Source: Acidobacteriota bacterium (lineage in GTDB: Bacteria; Acidobacteriota; Terriglobia; Terriglobales; Acidobacteriaceae). Taken from it: a stretch of 64,000 bases of DNA. This document shows positions 17,400 through 26,920 of the stretch, in pieces. The stretch spans positions 62,001 to 126,000 of the forward strand of contig JARLGJ010000020.1 of the NCBI GenBank assembly GCA_031296105.1, written 5' to 3'. Position 1 is the stretch's first letter. Every line of letters begins with the position of its first letter. Below the pieces are notes generated by a model, which saw nothing but the letters and a program-made list of their open reading frames with translations, had not been told where the DNA came from and made no database searches. Position numbers and translations under genes: made by a program.

Positions 17400-20237
17400 A
17401 TGGCTGACGAGACGAACAACCCGTTGCTGCCGCTGGACGGTGGCGGCGGTCCTCCCCAGAACATACAACCGATCAACATTGAAGAGGAGATGCGGCGCTC
17501 GTATCTCGACTACTCGATGTCGGTCATCATCGGGCGCGCGCTGCCTGACATCCGCGATGGCATGAAGCCGGTTCACCGGCGCATTCTGTACGCGATGTAC
17601 GACATGGGCTTGCTGCACAACCGCAAGCACGTGAAGTGCGCCAAGGTGGTGGGCGAGGTGCTGGGCAAGTATCACCCGCACGGCGACTCGTCGGTGTACG
17701 ACGCGTTGGTGCGCATGGCGCAGTTCTTCCGCCTGCGCTACCCGTTGGTGGATGGGCAGGGCAACTTCGGCTCGGTGGACGGCGATCCTCCTGCGGCTTA
17801 CCGTTACACCGAAGCGCGCCTGATGAAGATCACCGCCGAGCTGCTGGCCGACATCGACCTGGACACGGTGGACTTCTCGGCCAACTTCGACGACTCCACG
17901 GTGGAGCCGACGGTGCTGCCGACACGCATTCCGACGCTGCTGGTGAACGGCTCCAACGGCATCGCCGTCGGCATGGCCACCAACATTCCGCCGCACAACC
18001 TGACGGAGATCCTGACCGCGGCCATTGAGCTGGTGGAGAAGCCTACCACCACGCTGGACCGCATCCTGGAGATCGTGCAGGGACCGGACTTCCCGACCGG
18101 CGGATTTATTCACGGCCGCTCGGGAATCAAGGAAGCCTACCGCACCGGTCGCGGACGGTTCATGATGCGCGCCAAGGTCGCCATTGAGCACATGACCAAG
18201 GATCGCGACGCGATCATCGTCACCGAGATCCCCTACGAGGTCAACAAGCGCACGCTGATCGAGCGCGTGGCCGACCTGGTGAACAACAAGGTCATCGAGG
18301 ACATCAGCGACATCCGCGACGAGAGCGACCGCGACGGCATGCGCATTGTCATCGAGCTCAAGCGCGGCACGCAGGCCGAGATCGTTCTGAACCAGCTCTA
18401 CAAGCACACTTCGATGCAGGAGAGCTTCAGCATGATCTTCCTGGCCGTGATGAACGGCCAGCCGCGTGAGCTGGGACTGCTGCAGGCGTTGCAGGCGTTC
18501 ATCGACCACCGCATCGACGTGGTGCGCCGCCGCACGGCCTTCCTGCTGCAAAAGGCGAAGGATCGCGAGCACATCCTCGAGGGCTACCAGAAGGCGCTCG
18601 ACTATCTCGACCACGTCATTGCCATCATTCGCGGCAGCGCCAACCGCGCCGATGCCCGCGACAATTTGGTGGCCTACTTCGGCGGCAAAAAGATCGCCAT
18701 CAACCTGACCGGCAAGTTCCCCACGCCGGACGCGGAAAGACCCTTCAGCACGCGCCAGGCCGATGCCATCCTCGAGCTGCAACTGCACCGCTTGACCCGC
18801 CTCTCGATCGACGAGATTGTGTCCGAACTGCAGGAACAGCGCAGCCGCATCGCCGAGTACGAGCTGATCCTTTCTTCGGACAAGAAACTGAAGTCGGTCA
18901 TCGTTGACGAATTCAAGGAATTGCTGAAGGAGTACGGCGGACCCACCAAGGATCCGCGCCGCACCATCATTCAGGAAGAAGCCAAGGAACTGCAGATCGA
19001 AGACCTGATCGCCGACGAACAGGTCGCGGTCACCGTCAGCCACGCCGGCTACCTGAAGCGCACCGCGGTCAGCACCTATCGCGCGCAGCGCCGCGGCGGC
19101 ACCGGCCGCAAGGGCATGAGCACCCGCGAAGAAGATTTCGTGGAGCACATGATTGCCGCCAGCACGCATAACTTCATCCTCAACTTCACCAACACCGGAC
19201 GCGTGTACTGGCTGAAGGTGTACGAGATTCCGGACGTGGCCGCCGCCGGCAAGGGCAAGCACATCGGCAACCTGGTGAGCCTGCAACCCGGCGAGGCCGT
19301 GCGCGCCTTCCTGAACGTTCGCGACCTGGAGGAAGACGGCAAGTACATCTTCTTTGCCACGCGCAACGGCACGGTGAAGAAGACTCCTCTCAAGGACTTC
19401 TCCAACGTGATGTCGCGCGGCATCATCGCCATCAGCATCGAGAAGGACGACGAGCTGGTTTATGCCGGCATTACCAACGGCAACCAGACCATCTTCCTGG
19501 CCACGCACGACGGCATGGCGATCCGCTTTGACGAAGCCTACGACTCCGAGCGCAGCGGCGCCGGTCTGCGTCCCATGGGACGTAATGCCGGCGGCAACCG
19601 CGGCATTACGCTCAAGAAGGGCGACTACGTCATCGGCGCCGCCATCACCGGCTCCTACGTCATGCGCGACCAGGAGCGCGAGGAGCGTGCGGCCGGCGTA
19701 GGCCAAACCGCCAAACTGGCCTCCTTACGCAAGGCGCACGACGAGGCCGAGGCCGCGCTGACCCAGGCTCGCCTGGACAGCCGCGAAAAGGGCCTTAGCC
19801 CCGAGGCGGTGAAGGCTGCGGAAAAGAAGGTGGAGGACTGCCGTAAGGCGCTCAAGCACTTCGACGAAAAGCTGGGCATTGTGCCGCAGTTGATCCTGAC
19901 TGTGACCGAAAACGGCTACGGCAAGCGCACCGACGTGGACGAGTACCGCCTCACCTCGCGCGGCGCGCAGGGCGTCATCAACATGAAGACCACGCCGAAG
20001 GTTGGCAAGGTGGTCTCCATTCTGCTGGTCACCGAGACCACGCAGATGATGGCCATCAGCCAGTACGGCAAAATCATCCGCACCGATACCGATACCATTC
20101 GCGAAGCGGGACGCGGCACCCAGGGCGTGAAGCTGCTGCACCTGGACAACGACGATCATGTGGCCGCCGCCGTGGTGCTGCCAAACGAGGAAAGCAACGG
20201 CAACGGCGACGAGGAACCAAGCCTGTTAAACGAGTAA
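17400..20237 (+). CDS. gyrA: DNA gyrase subunit A
   Basis: 945 residues; with GyrB it introduces negative supercoils. The catalytic tyrosine is Tyr136 in [10 protein letters not shown]. The quinolone-determining region reads [12 protein letters not shown] with Ser97 and Asp101 (E. coli 83 and 87) conserved, so no classical resistance change. The GyrA box [11 protein letters not shown] is near residue 562. The C-terminal beta-pinwheel is interrupted by a charged helical insertion (about 757-825) not found in E. coli GyrA. The gene has its own promoter and terminator and is separate from gyrB at 41.8 kb. Confidence 0.97.
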   Translation: MADETNNPLLPLDGGGGPPQNIQPINIEEEMRRSYLDYSMSVIIGRALPDIRDGMKPVHRRILYAMYDMGLLHNRKHVKCAKVVGEVLGKYHPHGDSSVYDALVRMAQFFRLRYPLVDGQGNFGSVDGDPPAAYRYTEARLMKITAELLADIDLDTVDFSANFDDSTVEPTVLPTRIPTLLVNGSNGIAVGMATNIPPHNLTEILTAAIELVEKPTTTLDRILEIVQGPDFPTGGFIHGRSGIKEAYRTGRGRFMMRAKVAIEHMTKDRDAIIVTEIPYEVNKRTLIERVADLVNNKVIEDISDIRDESDRDGMRIVIELKRGTQAEIVLNQLYKHTSMQESFSMIFLAVMNGQPRELGLLQALQAFIDHRIDVVRRRTAFLLQKAKDREHILEGYQKALDYLDHVIAIIRGSANRADARDNLVAYFGGKKIAINLTGKFPTPDAERPFSTRQADAILELQLHRLTRLSIDEIVSELQEQRSRIAEYELILSSDKKLKSVIVDEFKELLKEYGGPTKDPRRTIIQEEAKELQIEDLIADEQVAVTVSHAGYLKRTAVSTYRAQRRGGTGRKGMSTREEDFVEHMIAASTHNFILNFTNTGRVYWLKVYEIPDVAAAGKGKHIGNLVSLQPGEAVRAFLNVRDLEEDGKYIFFATRNGTVKKTPLKDFSNVMSRGIIAISIEKDDELVYAGITNGNQTIFLATHDGMAIRFDEAYDSERSGAGLRPMGRNAGGNRGITLKKGDYVIGAAITGSYVMRDQEREERAAGVGQTAKLASLRKAHDEAEAALTQARLDSREKGLSPEAVKAAEKKVEDCRKALKHFDEKLGIVPQLILTVTENGYGKRTDVDEYRLTSRGAQGVINMKTTPKVGKVVSILLVTETTQMMAISQYGKIIRTDTDTIREAGRGTQGVKLLHLDNDDHVAAAVVLPNEESNGNGDEEPSLLNE

Positions 20238-20255
20238 ATTCGCAAGATAGCCTGT

Positions 20256-20288
20256 AAACCCGGCCGCAGCGGCCGGGTTTTTCTTTTT
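20256..20288 (+). terminator. Rho-independent terminator of gyrA
   Basis: AAACCCGGCCG, a short CA loop region and CGGCCGGGTTT, then TTCTTTTT. A strong stem, 19 bases after the gyrA stop. Confidence 0.9.
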
Positions 20289-20413
20289 ACAGGAAAACGG
20301 AATTACATTCTGGCAAGATCCAATCCATGGCAGACCCATTTGGCGAGAACCGAAATTCCAGCCTGGAACCCTCCTTCCTAGACTTATTGAAGTAAGCATC
20401 GGGAAGGAAGACC

Positions 20414-21784
20414 ATGAGTTTTGAGGGGCTGGCATTACCTGCCATTACGGGCACAAATGAATCCTCAGCACCTTCGGGCTGGATTGCCGCCCACCGTTCT
20501 TATTTGTTTTTGTTTTCGCTATGGTTGATTGCCGGGGGAGTTCTTCTGGCATTGATCGCCACCGCCGACCCGAACTTTGCCGCCGGGTGGGATGCGCGCG
20601 TCTATCGTGGCGCGGTGACCGCTGCCCACCAAACCGGCGACCCTTATGCCAAGGCGCTTTCCGTACAGGCGGATTTCCAAACCGTGCATCATCATCGGGG
20701 CGACCACTTTCCCATGACTTATGTCTATGGACCGGTTACTGTTCCGTTGATTCGCGCACTGGGCAGGGTTCCCGAGTGGCTGTTGGCCTCGATCTACGGA
20801 ATGTTGCTGGTATTGGGATACTCCCTCCTGCTTTATGCCGGTTGGCAAATGGCACATGAAGAGGAGCGGAAGTGGTTGCGCTATGTGCTTCCGTTCGCTG
20901 TCTTCTTTCCCGGATTGCTCGCCAGTGACATCATTCTGAGCGGCAACATCGTATATGTTCTCTACGGTCCAATCATGGCCGCTGCGGTACGCGGCGTTCG
21001 CCGCGGCAAGTGGTTTTGTTTCTTTGCCGCGGTGCTGGTGGCTGGCATCTTGAAGCCTCCTCTGCTGACGCTGCTGGCCATAGCCGTGGCTGGCGGAAAG
21101 AAGCAATGGGTTCCCGCGTCCGTAACCGGCGCGCTCGGCGTTGCGGGGTACGCGCTCCAGCAGTATTTCTGGCCGGCTCTCTTCGCGGAATACCTGCTCG
21201 CCGTGCGTCTTCAGTTTGATTGGAATGCCGACTTTGGATTTGGCCCGGCTGGCCTGCTGGGACAAGCTTTGTATGAAGCACACAAGCCTCTCGACACAGC
21301 CCCGGTTGTCCTTTATCTCGTGTTTGCCGCCATTGTGTTGGCCGTCATGCTGCTGGTCAAACAGCGTGTAACCAGTCATGCGGTTCCCTGGCAGGACTGG
21401 TTGCCGTTGGCAATTTTGGGAGCTTTCCTGCTCAATCCGCGTATCAAGGAGTACGATGTGGCCGCCATCACCCTGCCCATGCTGCTCCTGGCATGGCGAA
21501 TGTCGAGCGCCGTGGTGCGTTTAGGACGCGGACGGCAACAGGAGGCCTTCGGTGGCAACTGGCCCGAGCCGGCGCTCATCTTTGCATTTGGGGGATGGTT
21601 TGTGGCTTTTAACATGATTGCCACTCAGGTTGACTGGCACCCTACCGCGTTTGGCATTCTGTTCGGACTGTTCGTGATGGGGGCTGTTTGGCTGCGCTTT
21701 ACAAAAGCGTTTGCTGCACGCCAGACGCCAGTCGAACAAATAGAGACGGGTTCTGTCTCCGGCATACTCGTGAAATCGTTCTAG
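20414..21784 (+). CDS. GT87-like polyprenol-linked glycosyltransferase, multi-pass membrane protein
   Basis: 456 residues with about ten hydrophobic segments. GGAAGGAAG sits upstream of ATG 20414. After the first membrane segment an extracytoplasmic loop contains WDARVYRGAV, and YVYGPVTVPLIRAL and FLLNPRIKEYDVA follow later. These fit the DUF2029/GT87 family of GT-C glycosyltransferases, which use polyprenyl-phosphate sugars. The gene stands alone; its acceptor is unknown. G+C looks a little lower than in the neighbours. Confidence 0.6.
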   Translation: MSFEGLALPAITGTNESSAPSGWIAAHRSYLFLFSLWLIAGGVLLALIATADPNFAAGWDARVYRGAVTAAHQTGDPYAKALSVQADFQTVHHHRGDHFPMTYVYGPVTVPLIRALGRVPEWLLASIYGMLLVLGYSLLLYAGWQMAHEEERKWLRYVLPFAVFFPGLLASDIILSGNIVYVLYGPIMAAAVRGVRRGKWFCFFAAVLVAGILKPPLLTLLAIAVAGGKKQWVPASVTGALGVAGYALQQYFWPALFAEYLLAVRLQFDWNADFGFGPAGLLGQALYEAHKPLDTAPVVLYLVFAAIVLAVMLLVKQRVTSHAVPWQDWLPLAILGAFLLNPRIKEYDVAAITLPMLLLAWRMSSAVVRLGRGRQQEAFGGNWPEPALIFAFGGWFVAFNMIATQVDWHPTAFGILFGLFVMGAVWLRFTKAFAARQTPVEQIETGSVSGILVKSF

Positions 21785-22000
21785 TCTCCTTTCCGTCCCA
21801 AATGCCGCCAATGATTTTCGGCAACGTCTTACCTATGGAGCCGTGGACATCTCCGTTTTTTTGCTACGTTTCATCCGGCATGGACTCGCTGTTCGCCACC
21901 CACTACGGCTCGGACCACAATCAGCCGCGCTTGAAACTGGCATCAGTCACACCACAACGGTATTTCACAATGTGAGAGCCAGCGGAAACTAACGCAGGCT
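21785..22000. other. Intergenic, nothing recognised
   Basis: About 215 bases between the GT87-like gene and the hairpin at 22001. A short frame can be read through it but it lacks a ribosome site and coding character. Confidence 0.4.
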
Positions 22001-22049
22001 GCCCGCAAGATAGGGCCGCCGCGCCCATCCTGCGGGGTTTTTTGTTGTC
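22001..22049 (+). terminator. Terminator-like hairpin with T-run
   Basis: CCCGCAAGATAGGGC (from 22002) pairs with GCCCATCCTGCGGG, allowing two wobble pairs, followed by TTTTTTGTTGTCTTTT. It probably ends transcription coming from the GT87-like gene 220 bases upstream. Confidence 0.65.
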
Positions 22050-22082
22050 TTTTGAGCAAGCGGCCTCGCTTACAATTAGGCG

Positions 22083-22844
22083 GTGCTGACCTTCCACCAA
22101 GCCCTGTTCTTGTTTGCCACCGCAATTGTCAGCGGCATGATGAACTCCGTCGCCGGCGGCGGCAGCTTCCTCAGCTTTCCCGCGCTGCTGCTGGTGGGCG
22201 TGCCGCCGATTCAGGCCAACGCCACCAACACCATCGCCTTGTGGCCCGGAATTCTGGGCAGCATCGGCGCCTATCGCAGCGAATTTCAGGGCGCCGAGGC
22301 GCGCCGGGTTCTGACGCCTCTGCTGGCCACCGGACTCATCGGCGGGCTTCTCGGCGCCATCACGCTGCTCGTCACTCCGCAGCAGACGTTTCTGCGCCTG
22401 ATCCCCTGGCTGCTGCTGTCGGCTACGCTGCTGTTTGCCTTCAGCCGCAAAATCACTTCCGCGCTGCGTCCGCACGGCGGCGAGGCGGCGCTAACCACGC
22501 GCGGCGCATCGGCTGCCCAGTTGTTCGTCGGCTTCTACATCGGATACTTCGGCGCCGGCGCCGGCATTCTGATGATGGCCTTGCTGGCCCTGCTCGGCTT
22601 TACCAACATTCATCGCATCAACGCCTATAAAACCGTGCAGGCCGCGGCCTGCAATGGCATTGCGATTTTTGCCTTCATCGCCAAGCACGTCATTTACTGG
22701 CAGCACGCGGGCGTCATGGTGGTGGGCGCGCTGGCGGGCGGCTACGGCGGAGCCTGGCTGGCGCAGCGCATGAAGCAGGAACATGTGCGTTGGGTGGTCA
22801 TCGCCATCGGCCTGGGCATGTCCTGCTATTTCTTCCTCAAATAG
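22083..22844 (+). CDS. TauE/SafE-family membrane permease
   Basis: 253 residues from a GTG start. About seven to eight membrane segments; the two repeated family motifs are visible as SGMMNSVAGGGSFLSFPALL near the N-terminus and FYIGYFGAGAGILMMALLAL in the second half. The family exports or imports sulfur-containing or small organic anions (sulfite, sulfoacetate, taurine-related). No sulfur-metabolism genes are near, so the substrate is open. Confidence 0.85.
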   Translation: MLTFHQALFLFATAIVSGMMNSVAGGGSFLSFPALLLVGVPPIQANATNTIALWPGILGSIGAYRSEFQGAEARRVLTPLLATGLIGGLLGAITLLVTPQQTFLRLIPWLLLSATLLFAFSRKITSALRPHGGEAALTTRGASAAQLFVGFYIGYFGAGAGILMMALLALLGFTNIHRINAYKTVQAAACNGIAIFAFIAKHVIYWQHAGVMVVGALAGGYGGAWLAQRMKQEHVRWVVIAIGLGMSCYFFLK

Positions 22845-22927
22845 GCCGCCGGACGGAGCCGTGGAACTTTCCGGCCAGGGATGCCGTACTAATCAAGGAA
22901 GTCGATCCAGATCCGCAAGGAGCAAAC

Positions 22928-23875
22928 ATGGCTGCTGCTGCGACCGACGGTGGAATCTCCTCCCAGCTCCCGCTGCGCATGGAATGTATCAGCAAGTGCT
23001 TTGGCAAGCTGAAGGCGCTGGACGATATTTCTCTGGAGGTATCCGCCGGAGAGTGCTTCGGGCTGCTTGGGCCGAACGGCGCCGGTAAGTCCACCCTGAT
23101 GCGCGTGATTGCCGGCCGTGTGCGGCCCGGCTCCGGTTCGGCAATGATCGCCGGCGATTCCGCTGGCTCCTCGCGCGCGCGGCGGTCTTTGGGATGGATT
23201 CCCCAGGAACTGGCGCTTTACGGCGCGCTCACCTGCCGCGAGAACCTGCTCGCCTTTGGACGCTACCAGGGATTGCGTGGCTCTCCACTGCAACAGGCCG
23301 CCGATTGGTGCCTGGAGTGGGCGGGGCTGACGGATCGCGGCACGGATCGCGTGCGCAACCTCTCCGGCGGCATGAAGCGGCGCTTGAACATGGCCGCCGG
23401 CTTGATCCATCGCCCGCGTCTGGTGCTGATGGATGAGCCCACCACCGGCGTCGATCCGCAGTCGCGCAATCGCATCTTCGAGATGATCGAGCAGTTGCGC
23501 CGCGATGGCACGTCCGTTGTGTACACCACGCATTACATGGAAGAAGCCGAGCGGCTTTGCGACCGCATTGCCATTGTGGACCACGGTCGCATCATCGCCC
23601 TGGGAACCAAGGATGAACTGGTGGCACAGGTCTTTGAGGCTCGCAGCGAGGTGGTGGCGCGCTTCGCCGGCCCTGCGGCCGCCGAGTTTGTTGCCGCGCA
23701 CGCGGGGCGCATGGCGGGCGATGCCGCACAGTTCACGGTGGCCGGGCCCTCCGACGTCAGCGCCTTGCTGGAGGCCGTCTCCGCCGCCGGACTTACGCTG
23801 ATCGACCTTTCCGTACACCGGCCAAATCTGGAATCCGTGTTCCTGCACCTGACGGGAAGGGGGTTACGCGATTGA
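22928..23875 (+). CDS. ABC-2-type exporter ATP-binding protein (CcmA/NatA-like)
   Basis: 315 residues from ATG 22928, which has AAGGAG 6 bases upstream; the frame is open further up to 22790 but without a ribosome site. Walker A is GPNGAGKST (47-55), the signature LSGGMKRR, Walker B LVLMDEPTTGVDP, and the H-loop TTHYMEEAE. The C-terminal about 90 residues are the variable domain of drug/Na+ exporter ATPases. It overlaps the permease gene by four bases (TTGA). Likely exports a drug, lipid or polysaccharide. Confidence 0.9.
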   Translation: MAAAATDGGISSQLPLRMECISKCFGKLKALDDISLEVSAGECFGLLGPNGAGKSTLMRVIAGRVRPGSGSAMIAGDSAGSSRARRSLGWIPQELALYGALTCRENLLAFGRYQGLRGSPLQQAADWCLEWAGLTDRGTDRVRNLSGGMKRRLNMAAGLIHRPRLVLMDEPTTGVDPQSRNRIFEMIEQLRRDGTSVVYTTHYMEEAERLCDRIAIVDHGRIIALGTKDELVAQVFEARSEVVARFAGPAAAEFVAAHAGRMAGDAAQFTVAGPSDVSALLEAVSAAGLTLIDLSVHRPNLESVFLHLTGRGLRD

Positions 23876-25155
23876 TCTTCTCCATTGTCCGTACCGGTTG
23901 GATGGCCTTGCGGCGCGACCGCGGCGCGCTGGCCCTGAGCTTTGTGCTGCCCATTGCGTTCTTCAGCATCTTCGCCGTCATCTTTGGCGGGCAAAAGCAG
24001 AGCACGCCGAAGATCTCCGTCATCGTGGCCGATGAAGATCACTCCTCGGTCTCTGCGCGCTTGCTGAAGGGCCTGCAGGCAGAGAGCTCTTTGAACGTGC
24101 TGCTCACTCCTCTGGCGAAAAAGAATCAGCCTGTGCCCTACACGGCGGCCACCGCCGAGGCCGCCGTGCGTGAAGGTGTGGCTCCGGTCGCGTTGGTTGT
24201 ACCCAAGGGCTTCGGCGAGCATCCCATCAACATCGGCGACACGTCAGAAGGCCAGCAACTGCGTCTGCTGAAAGACTCCTCCGACCCGGTGGCCCCGCAA
24301 ATGCTCAACGGCCTTTTGCAAAAAGTGGCCATGACCAGTTTGACCGACCTGATGGCCGAGCAGGGCATGAAGTACTGGGACAGCGAGGCTGGCGGCTTTA
24401 CCGCGCAGCAGAAAGAGCGCATGGAGGCCGGACTGCGCGACCTGCGCGACTATCGTGCGCGGCAGGAGCGCGGCGAGGCGAAAACCTCCGCGGAGAACGA
24501 CGCCGGACTGATCCGCGTGCAGGCGCGCGATGTGGTGGGCGCCAACAAGCAGAGTCCGCTGATCTCTTTCTATGCCGCCGCCATCGGCGTCATGTTTCTG
24601 CTGTTCACCTCCAGCGGCGCGGCCGGCTCTTTGCTGGATGAGGCGGAAAACGGAACCCTGGACCGCGTGCTGAGCTCGCAGGTTGATATGACGACGCTCC
24701 TGCTGGGGAAGTTGACCTACAGCACGTTGCTGGCGTTTTCTCAGCTCACGCTCATGTTTGTCTGGGCATGGTCGGTGTTCCATGTCGATCTCTGGTCGCA
24801 CATCCCCGGCTTTTTGGTGATGGGCTTGAGCACGGCGCTGGCCGTGGGCGCCTTTGGACTGATGATGGCCAGCTTCTGCCGGACGCGGGCGCAGTTGGGA
24901 GCCGTTTCAACCCTGTTGATTCTGCTGATGTCCTCCATCGGGGGCAGCATGTTCCCCCGCTATCTGATGCCGGAGGCGGTACAGAAAGCCGGGTTGCTGA
25001 CCCTGAATGCCTGGGCAATTGACGGATTTACCAAGGTTTTCTGGCGCGATGAGCCGCTCGTCCACCTGGCGCCCCAGGTGGGCGTTTTGCTGGCTGCCGC
25101 GTTGATTTTGTTCCTTTTGGCGCGCCGCCTGGCCCGGCGCTGGGAATTTGCTTGA
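23872..25155 (+). CDS. ABC-2-type exporter permease
   Basis: 427 residues from a TTG start that overlaps the ATPase stop codon. Topology is that of ABC-2 permeases: one N-terminal membrane segment (about 22-40), a large extracytoplasmic domain (about 45-225), then five C-terminal segments starting near SFYAAAIGVMFLLFTSSGAAG, including LLDEAENGTLDRVLSS, the conserved coupling helix. It pairs with the preceding ATPase; the substrate is unknown. Confidence 0.88.
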   Translation: MIFSIVRTGWMALRRDRGALALSFVLPIAFFSIFAVIFGGQKQSTPKISVIVADEDHSSVSARLLKGLQAESSLNVLLTPLAKKNQPVPYTAATAEAAVREGVAPVALVVPKGFGEHPINIGDTSEGQQLRLLKDSSDPVAPQMLNGLLQKVAMTSLTDLMAEQGMKYWDSEAGGFTAQQKERMEAGLRDLRDYRARQERGEAKTSAENDAGLIRVQARDVVGANKQSPLISFYAAAIGVMFLLFTSSGAAGSLLDEAENGTLDRVLSSQVDMTTLLLGKLTYSTLLAFSQLTLMFVWAWSVFHVDLWSHIPGFLVMGLSTALAVGAFGLMMASFCRTRAQLGAVSTLLILLMSSIGGSMFPRYLMPEAVQKAGLLTLNAWAIDGFTKVFWRDEPLVHLAPQVGVLLAAALILFLLARRLARRWEFA

Positions 25156-25164
25156 AGGTCTGAA

Positions 25165-25194
25165 TTGACCTTGACCTGAGGAAAACGCTAAAAT
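25165..25194 (+). promoter_or_regulatory. rplU-rpmA promoter
   Basis: TTGACC (25165-25170) and TAAAAT (25189-25194) with an 18-base spacer. It lies just after the ABC permease stop and about 217 bases before rplU. Confidence 0.6.
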
Positions 25195-25411
25195 CTTATG
25201 GTTTGCCTGTACTGCTAAGCCTCGTTCGGGGCACCTCGCATCAGGTTGGGCGCAGCCCGGGTTTCACGGGGCAACTAGGCGCCGGACCTGCCTTCGATCA
25301 ATCGATTTACGAGGAAGTGCAAGCGCACAAGAATTGATCTGACAAGACTCCATTGCGGGCCAGGGACATTTTGGGCGCTAAGGTGGGGCAAAGATTTATG
25401 GAGGCAAGCGT
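25195..25411 (+). promoter_or_regulatory. Long structured leader of rplU (possible L21 leader)
   Basis: A roughly 210-base untranslated leader with short stems such as GGGC-GCA-GCCC and CGAT-CAAT-CG. L21 operons in other phyla are autoregulated through leader RNA. Whether this one binds L21 is an inference; it does not obviously match a known leader. GGAGG precedes ATG 25412. Confidence 0.4.
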
Positions 25412-25837
25412 ATGTACGCGGTGATCCGCGCTGGCGGTAAGCAGTATCGCGTTGCTCCGGGCGATGTAGTAAAGGTCGAAAAGACCTCGGCCGGCGACAA
25501 AAACATCGAATTCGAAGTCCTGGCCGTGAGCACCGCCGATGGCAAAATCGCCAAGGTGGATGACGCCAAGGTCGTGGGCGAAATTCTGGGCGATGGCAAG
25601 GGCGATAAGGTCCTGGTCTTCCACTTCAAGCGCAAGAAGCAGTACAAGAAGCTGAACGGTCACCGTCAGATCTTCACTGCCGTGCGCATTGTCGAAATCA
25701 GCGCCGGCGGACAGTCGGAAAAGGCTGCCGAGGTTGTGGTGAAGGCGCCCAAGGCCAAGAAGACGGAAACGGTCGAAGCTGCGGCTCCGGCCAAGAAGAC
25801 TGCCAAGAAGACGGCGGCCAAGAAATCGACCAAGTAA
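25412..25837 (+). CDS. rplU: 50S ribosomal protein L21 with basic C-terminal tail
   Basis: 141 residues against about 103 in typical L21. The core (1-100) has MYAVIRAGGKQYRV at the N-terminus and HFKRKKQYKKLNGHRQ, the 23S rRNA-binding loop, so it is bona fide L21. Residues about 105-141 are a Lys/Ala-rich extension (KAPKAKKTE, then KKTAKKTAAKK) resembling histone H1 tails. The same type of tail occurs on Obg and RsfS nearby. First gene of rplU-rpmA, 39 bases before rpmA. Confidence 0.95.
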   Translation: MYAVIRAGGKQYRVAPGDVVKVEKTSAGDKNIEFEVLAVSTADGKIAKVDDAKVVGEILGDGKGDKVLVFHFKRKKQYKKLNGHRQIFTAVRIVEISAGGQSEKAAEVVVKAPKAKKTETVEAAAPAKKTAKKTAAKKSTK

Positions 25838-25876
25838 AGCCGGTTCGCGGCGGCGGACGCGGGAAGGATATTTGAT

Positions 25877-26140
25877 ATGGCACACAAAAAAGGTCAAGGA
25901 ACATCGCGCAACGGCCGTGACTCAAACGCACAGCGTTTGGGTGTGAAGGCCTTTGGCGGAGAAACGATCACCGGCGGAACCATCATCATCCGCCAGCGCG
26001 GTACGCGCATCAAGCCCGGCCTCAACGTCGGCCGCGGTAAGGACGACACCCTGTTCGCCAAGATCGACGGCAAGGTGAAGTTCTCCGATCGCGGACAGCT
26101 CGGCCGCTTCGTGGCCGTTGAGCCGATCGCCAAGGCGTAA
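25877..26140 (+). CDS. rpmA: 50S ribosomal protein L27
   Basis: 87 residues, normal length. The N-terminal [20 protein letters not shown] reaches the peptidyl-transferase centre, and there is no cleavable N-extension of the Firmicute type. GGAAGGATA precedes the ATG. Co-transcribed with rplU and followed by a hairpin without a T-run, so obgE probably has its own promoter. Confidence 0.97.
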   Translation: MAHKKGQGTSRNGRDSNAQRLGVKAFGGETITGGTIIIRQRGTRIKPGLNVGRGKDDTLFAKIDGKVKFSDRGQLGRFVAVEPIAKA

Positions 26141-26164
26141 GCTCACGCGCATTACAGAAAACTA

Positions 26165-26193
26165 TGAAGGCCCTGCGCCCAGCGCGGGGCCTT
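26165..26193 (+). terminator. Strong hairpin after rpmA
   Basis: GAAGGCCC and GGGCCTTC enclose a GC-rich loop, 25 bases after the rpmA stop. There is no T-run, so it may be a weak or factor-dependent terminator or an mRNA 3'-end stabiliser. Confidence 0.5.
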
Positions 26194-26816
26194 CGTGCGT
26201 TTGCGAAAAAATGTTGCCTGCGGTTTTCGGCGGCGACTCTCTCGCCTCCTGCCTCACGCAGTCGGAATGGCTCCTCACCACGCCGCGCGGAAGTTTTCAA
26301 AATCGCCGCCGCGTGCGCAGCGCGTGTTGCAGAAGACGTGAAGGCCAAGCCGCGTTCCTCGCTCATCAGCGCTCACCAATTTCCTGCGGCCGCCATCAAC
26401 TCTCTACTCTTCTTGCCATGCGCTCCTCTCCATCACCGCGTCCCCCGGTGGCTGCATTTCTCTTTTAGGAGCGTTTCGATGTCGCGCGAAAGTATTTTCT
26501 CTTCCCATTGCGGCCTTGGTTCATCCCCGGCGCTCCGGGACGTGACGCAGGTGATCCAGGCGCGCGATTCATCCTTCGCTCCACGACACGCGCGATGCCT
26601 CCTCGCGCCGTCGCGGCAGTCTTCATGGTTCTACATTCACGTTCATGAATACGCGCGCGGCCGCATGTTATGCGGCTTTGCGCACAGTGCGATCTTTCTT
26701 CCGCAGTCGCGCGCGGCGGCGGAAACATTCCGCGCACGGCAATGCCGCGGAGGTCTTCGCACAGGACGGATGCGTCCAGCTTGCAGGCGTCAGCCGGTGG
26801 AGGAGGGAGCTTAAAC
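26194..26816. other. Long intergenic region before obgE
   Basis: About 620 bases without a recognised gene. The only candidate is the frame 26479-26814, listed separately. A 7-bp stem GCCGCAT-GTT-ATGCGGC sits near 26681-26697. Confidence 0.4.
26479..26814 (+). CDS. Doubtful small ORF, function unknown
   Basis: 111 codons from ATG 26479 with AGGAG at 26466-26470, a well-placed ribosome site. The product is rich in Arg, Ser, Ala and Cys with no domain that can be recognised, and the opposite strand is also open, so coding potential is weak. It ends at the palindrome upstream of obgE. It may instead be part of a non-coding RNA or remnant DNA. Confidence 0.2.
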   Translation: MSRESIFSSHCGLGSSPALRDVTQVIQARDSSFAPRHARCLLAPSRQSSWFYIHVHEYARGRMLCGFAHSAIFLPQSRAAAETFRARQCRGGLRTGRMRPACRRQPVEEGA

Positions 26817-26867
26817 ACACATTGATATATGTCAATGTGTTGACTTTCTTCAATTCGCGTCTAGGCT
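26817..26867 (+). promoter_or_regulatory. obgE promoter with 24-bp palindromic operator
   Basis: ACACATTGA (26817-26825) and TCAATGTGT (26832-26840) form a perfect 9-bp inverted repeat with a 6-base spacer. The repeat abuts TTGACT (26840-26845), which with TAGGCT (26862-26867, spacer 16) forms a plausible promoter for obgE. A dimeric repressor binding here would block the -35. The regulator is unknown. Confidence 0.55.
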
Positions 26868-26920
26868 TCTTGCACCAGTTGTGGTGAAATATCAAAGACA
26901 AGTGAAAGATAACGAATCGC

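Noticed and set aside
17680-17710. Quinolone-resistance change in GyrA (A84S-equivalent)
   Set aside because: Ser97 and Asp101, the positions that matter (E. coli 83, 87), are wild type; Ser at the next position is common natural variation.
17388-19706. 772-codon open frame on the minus strand opposite gyrA
   Set aside because: It mirrors the gyrA codons (high G/C at third positions keeps the antisense open), has no domains, and gyrA is certain.
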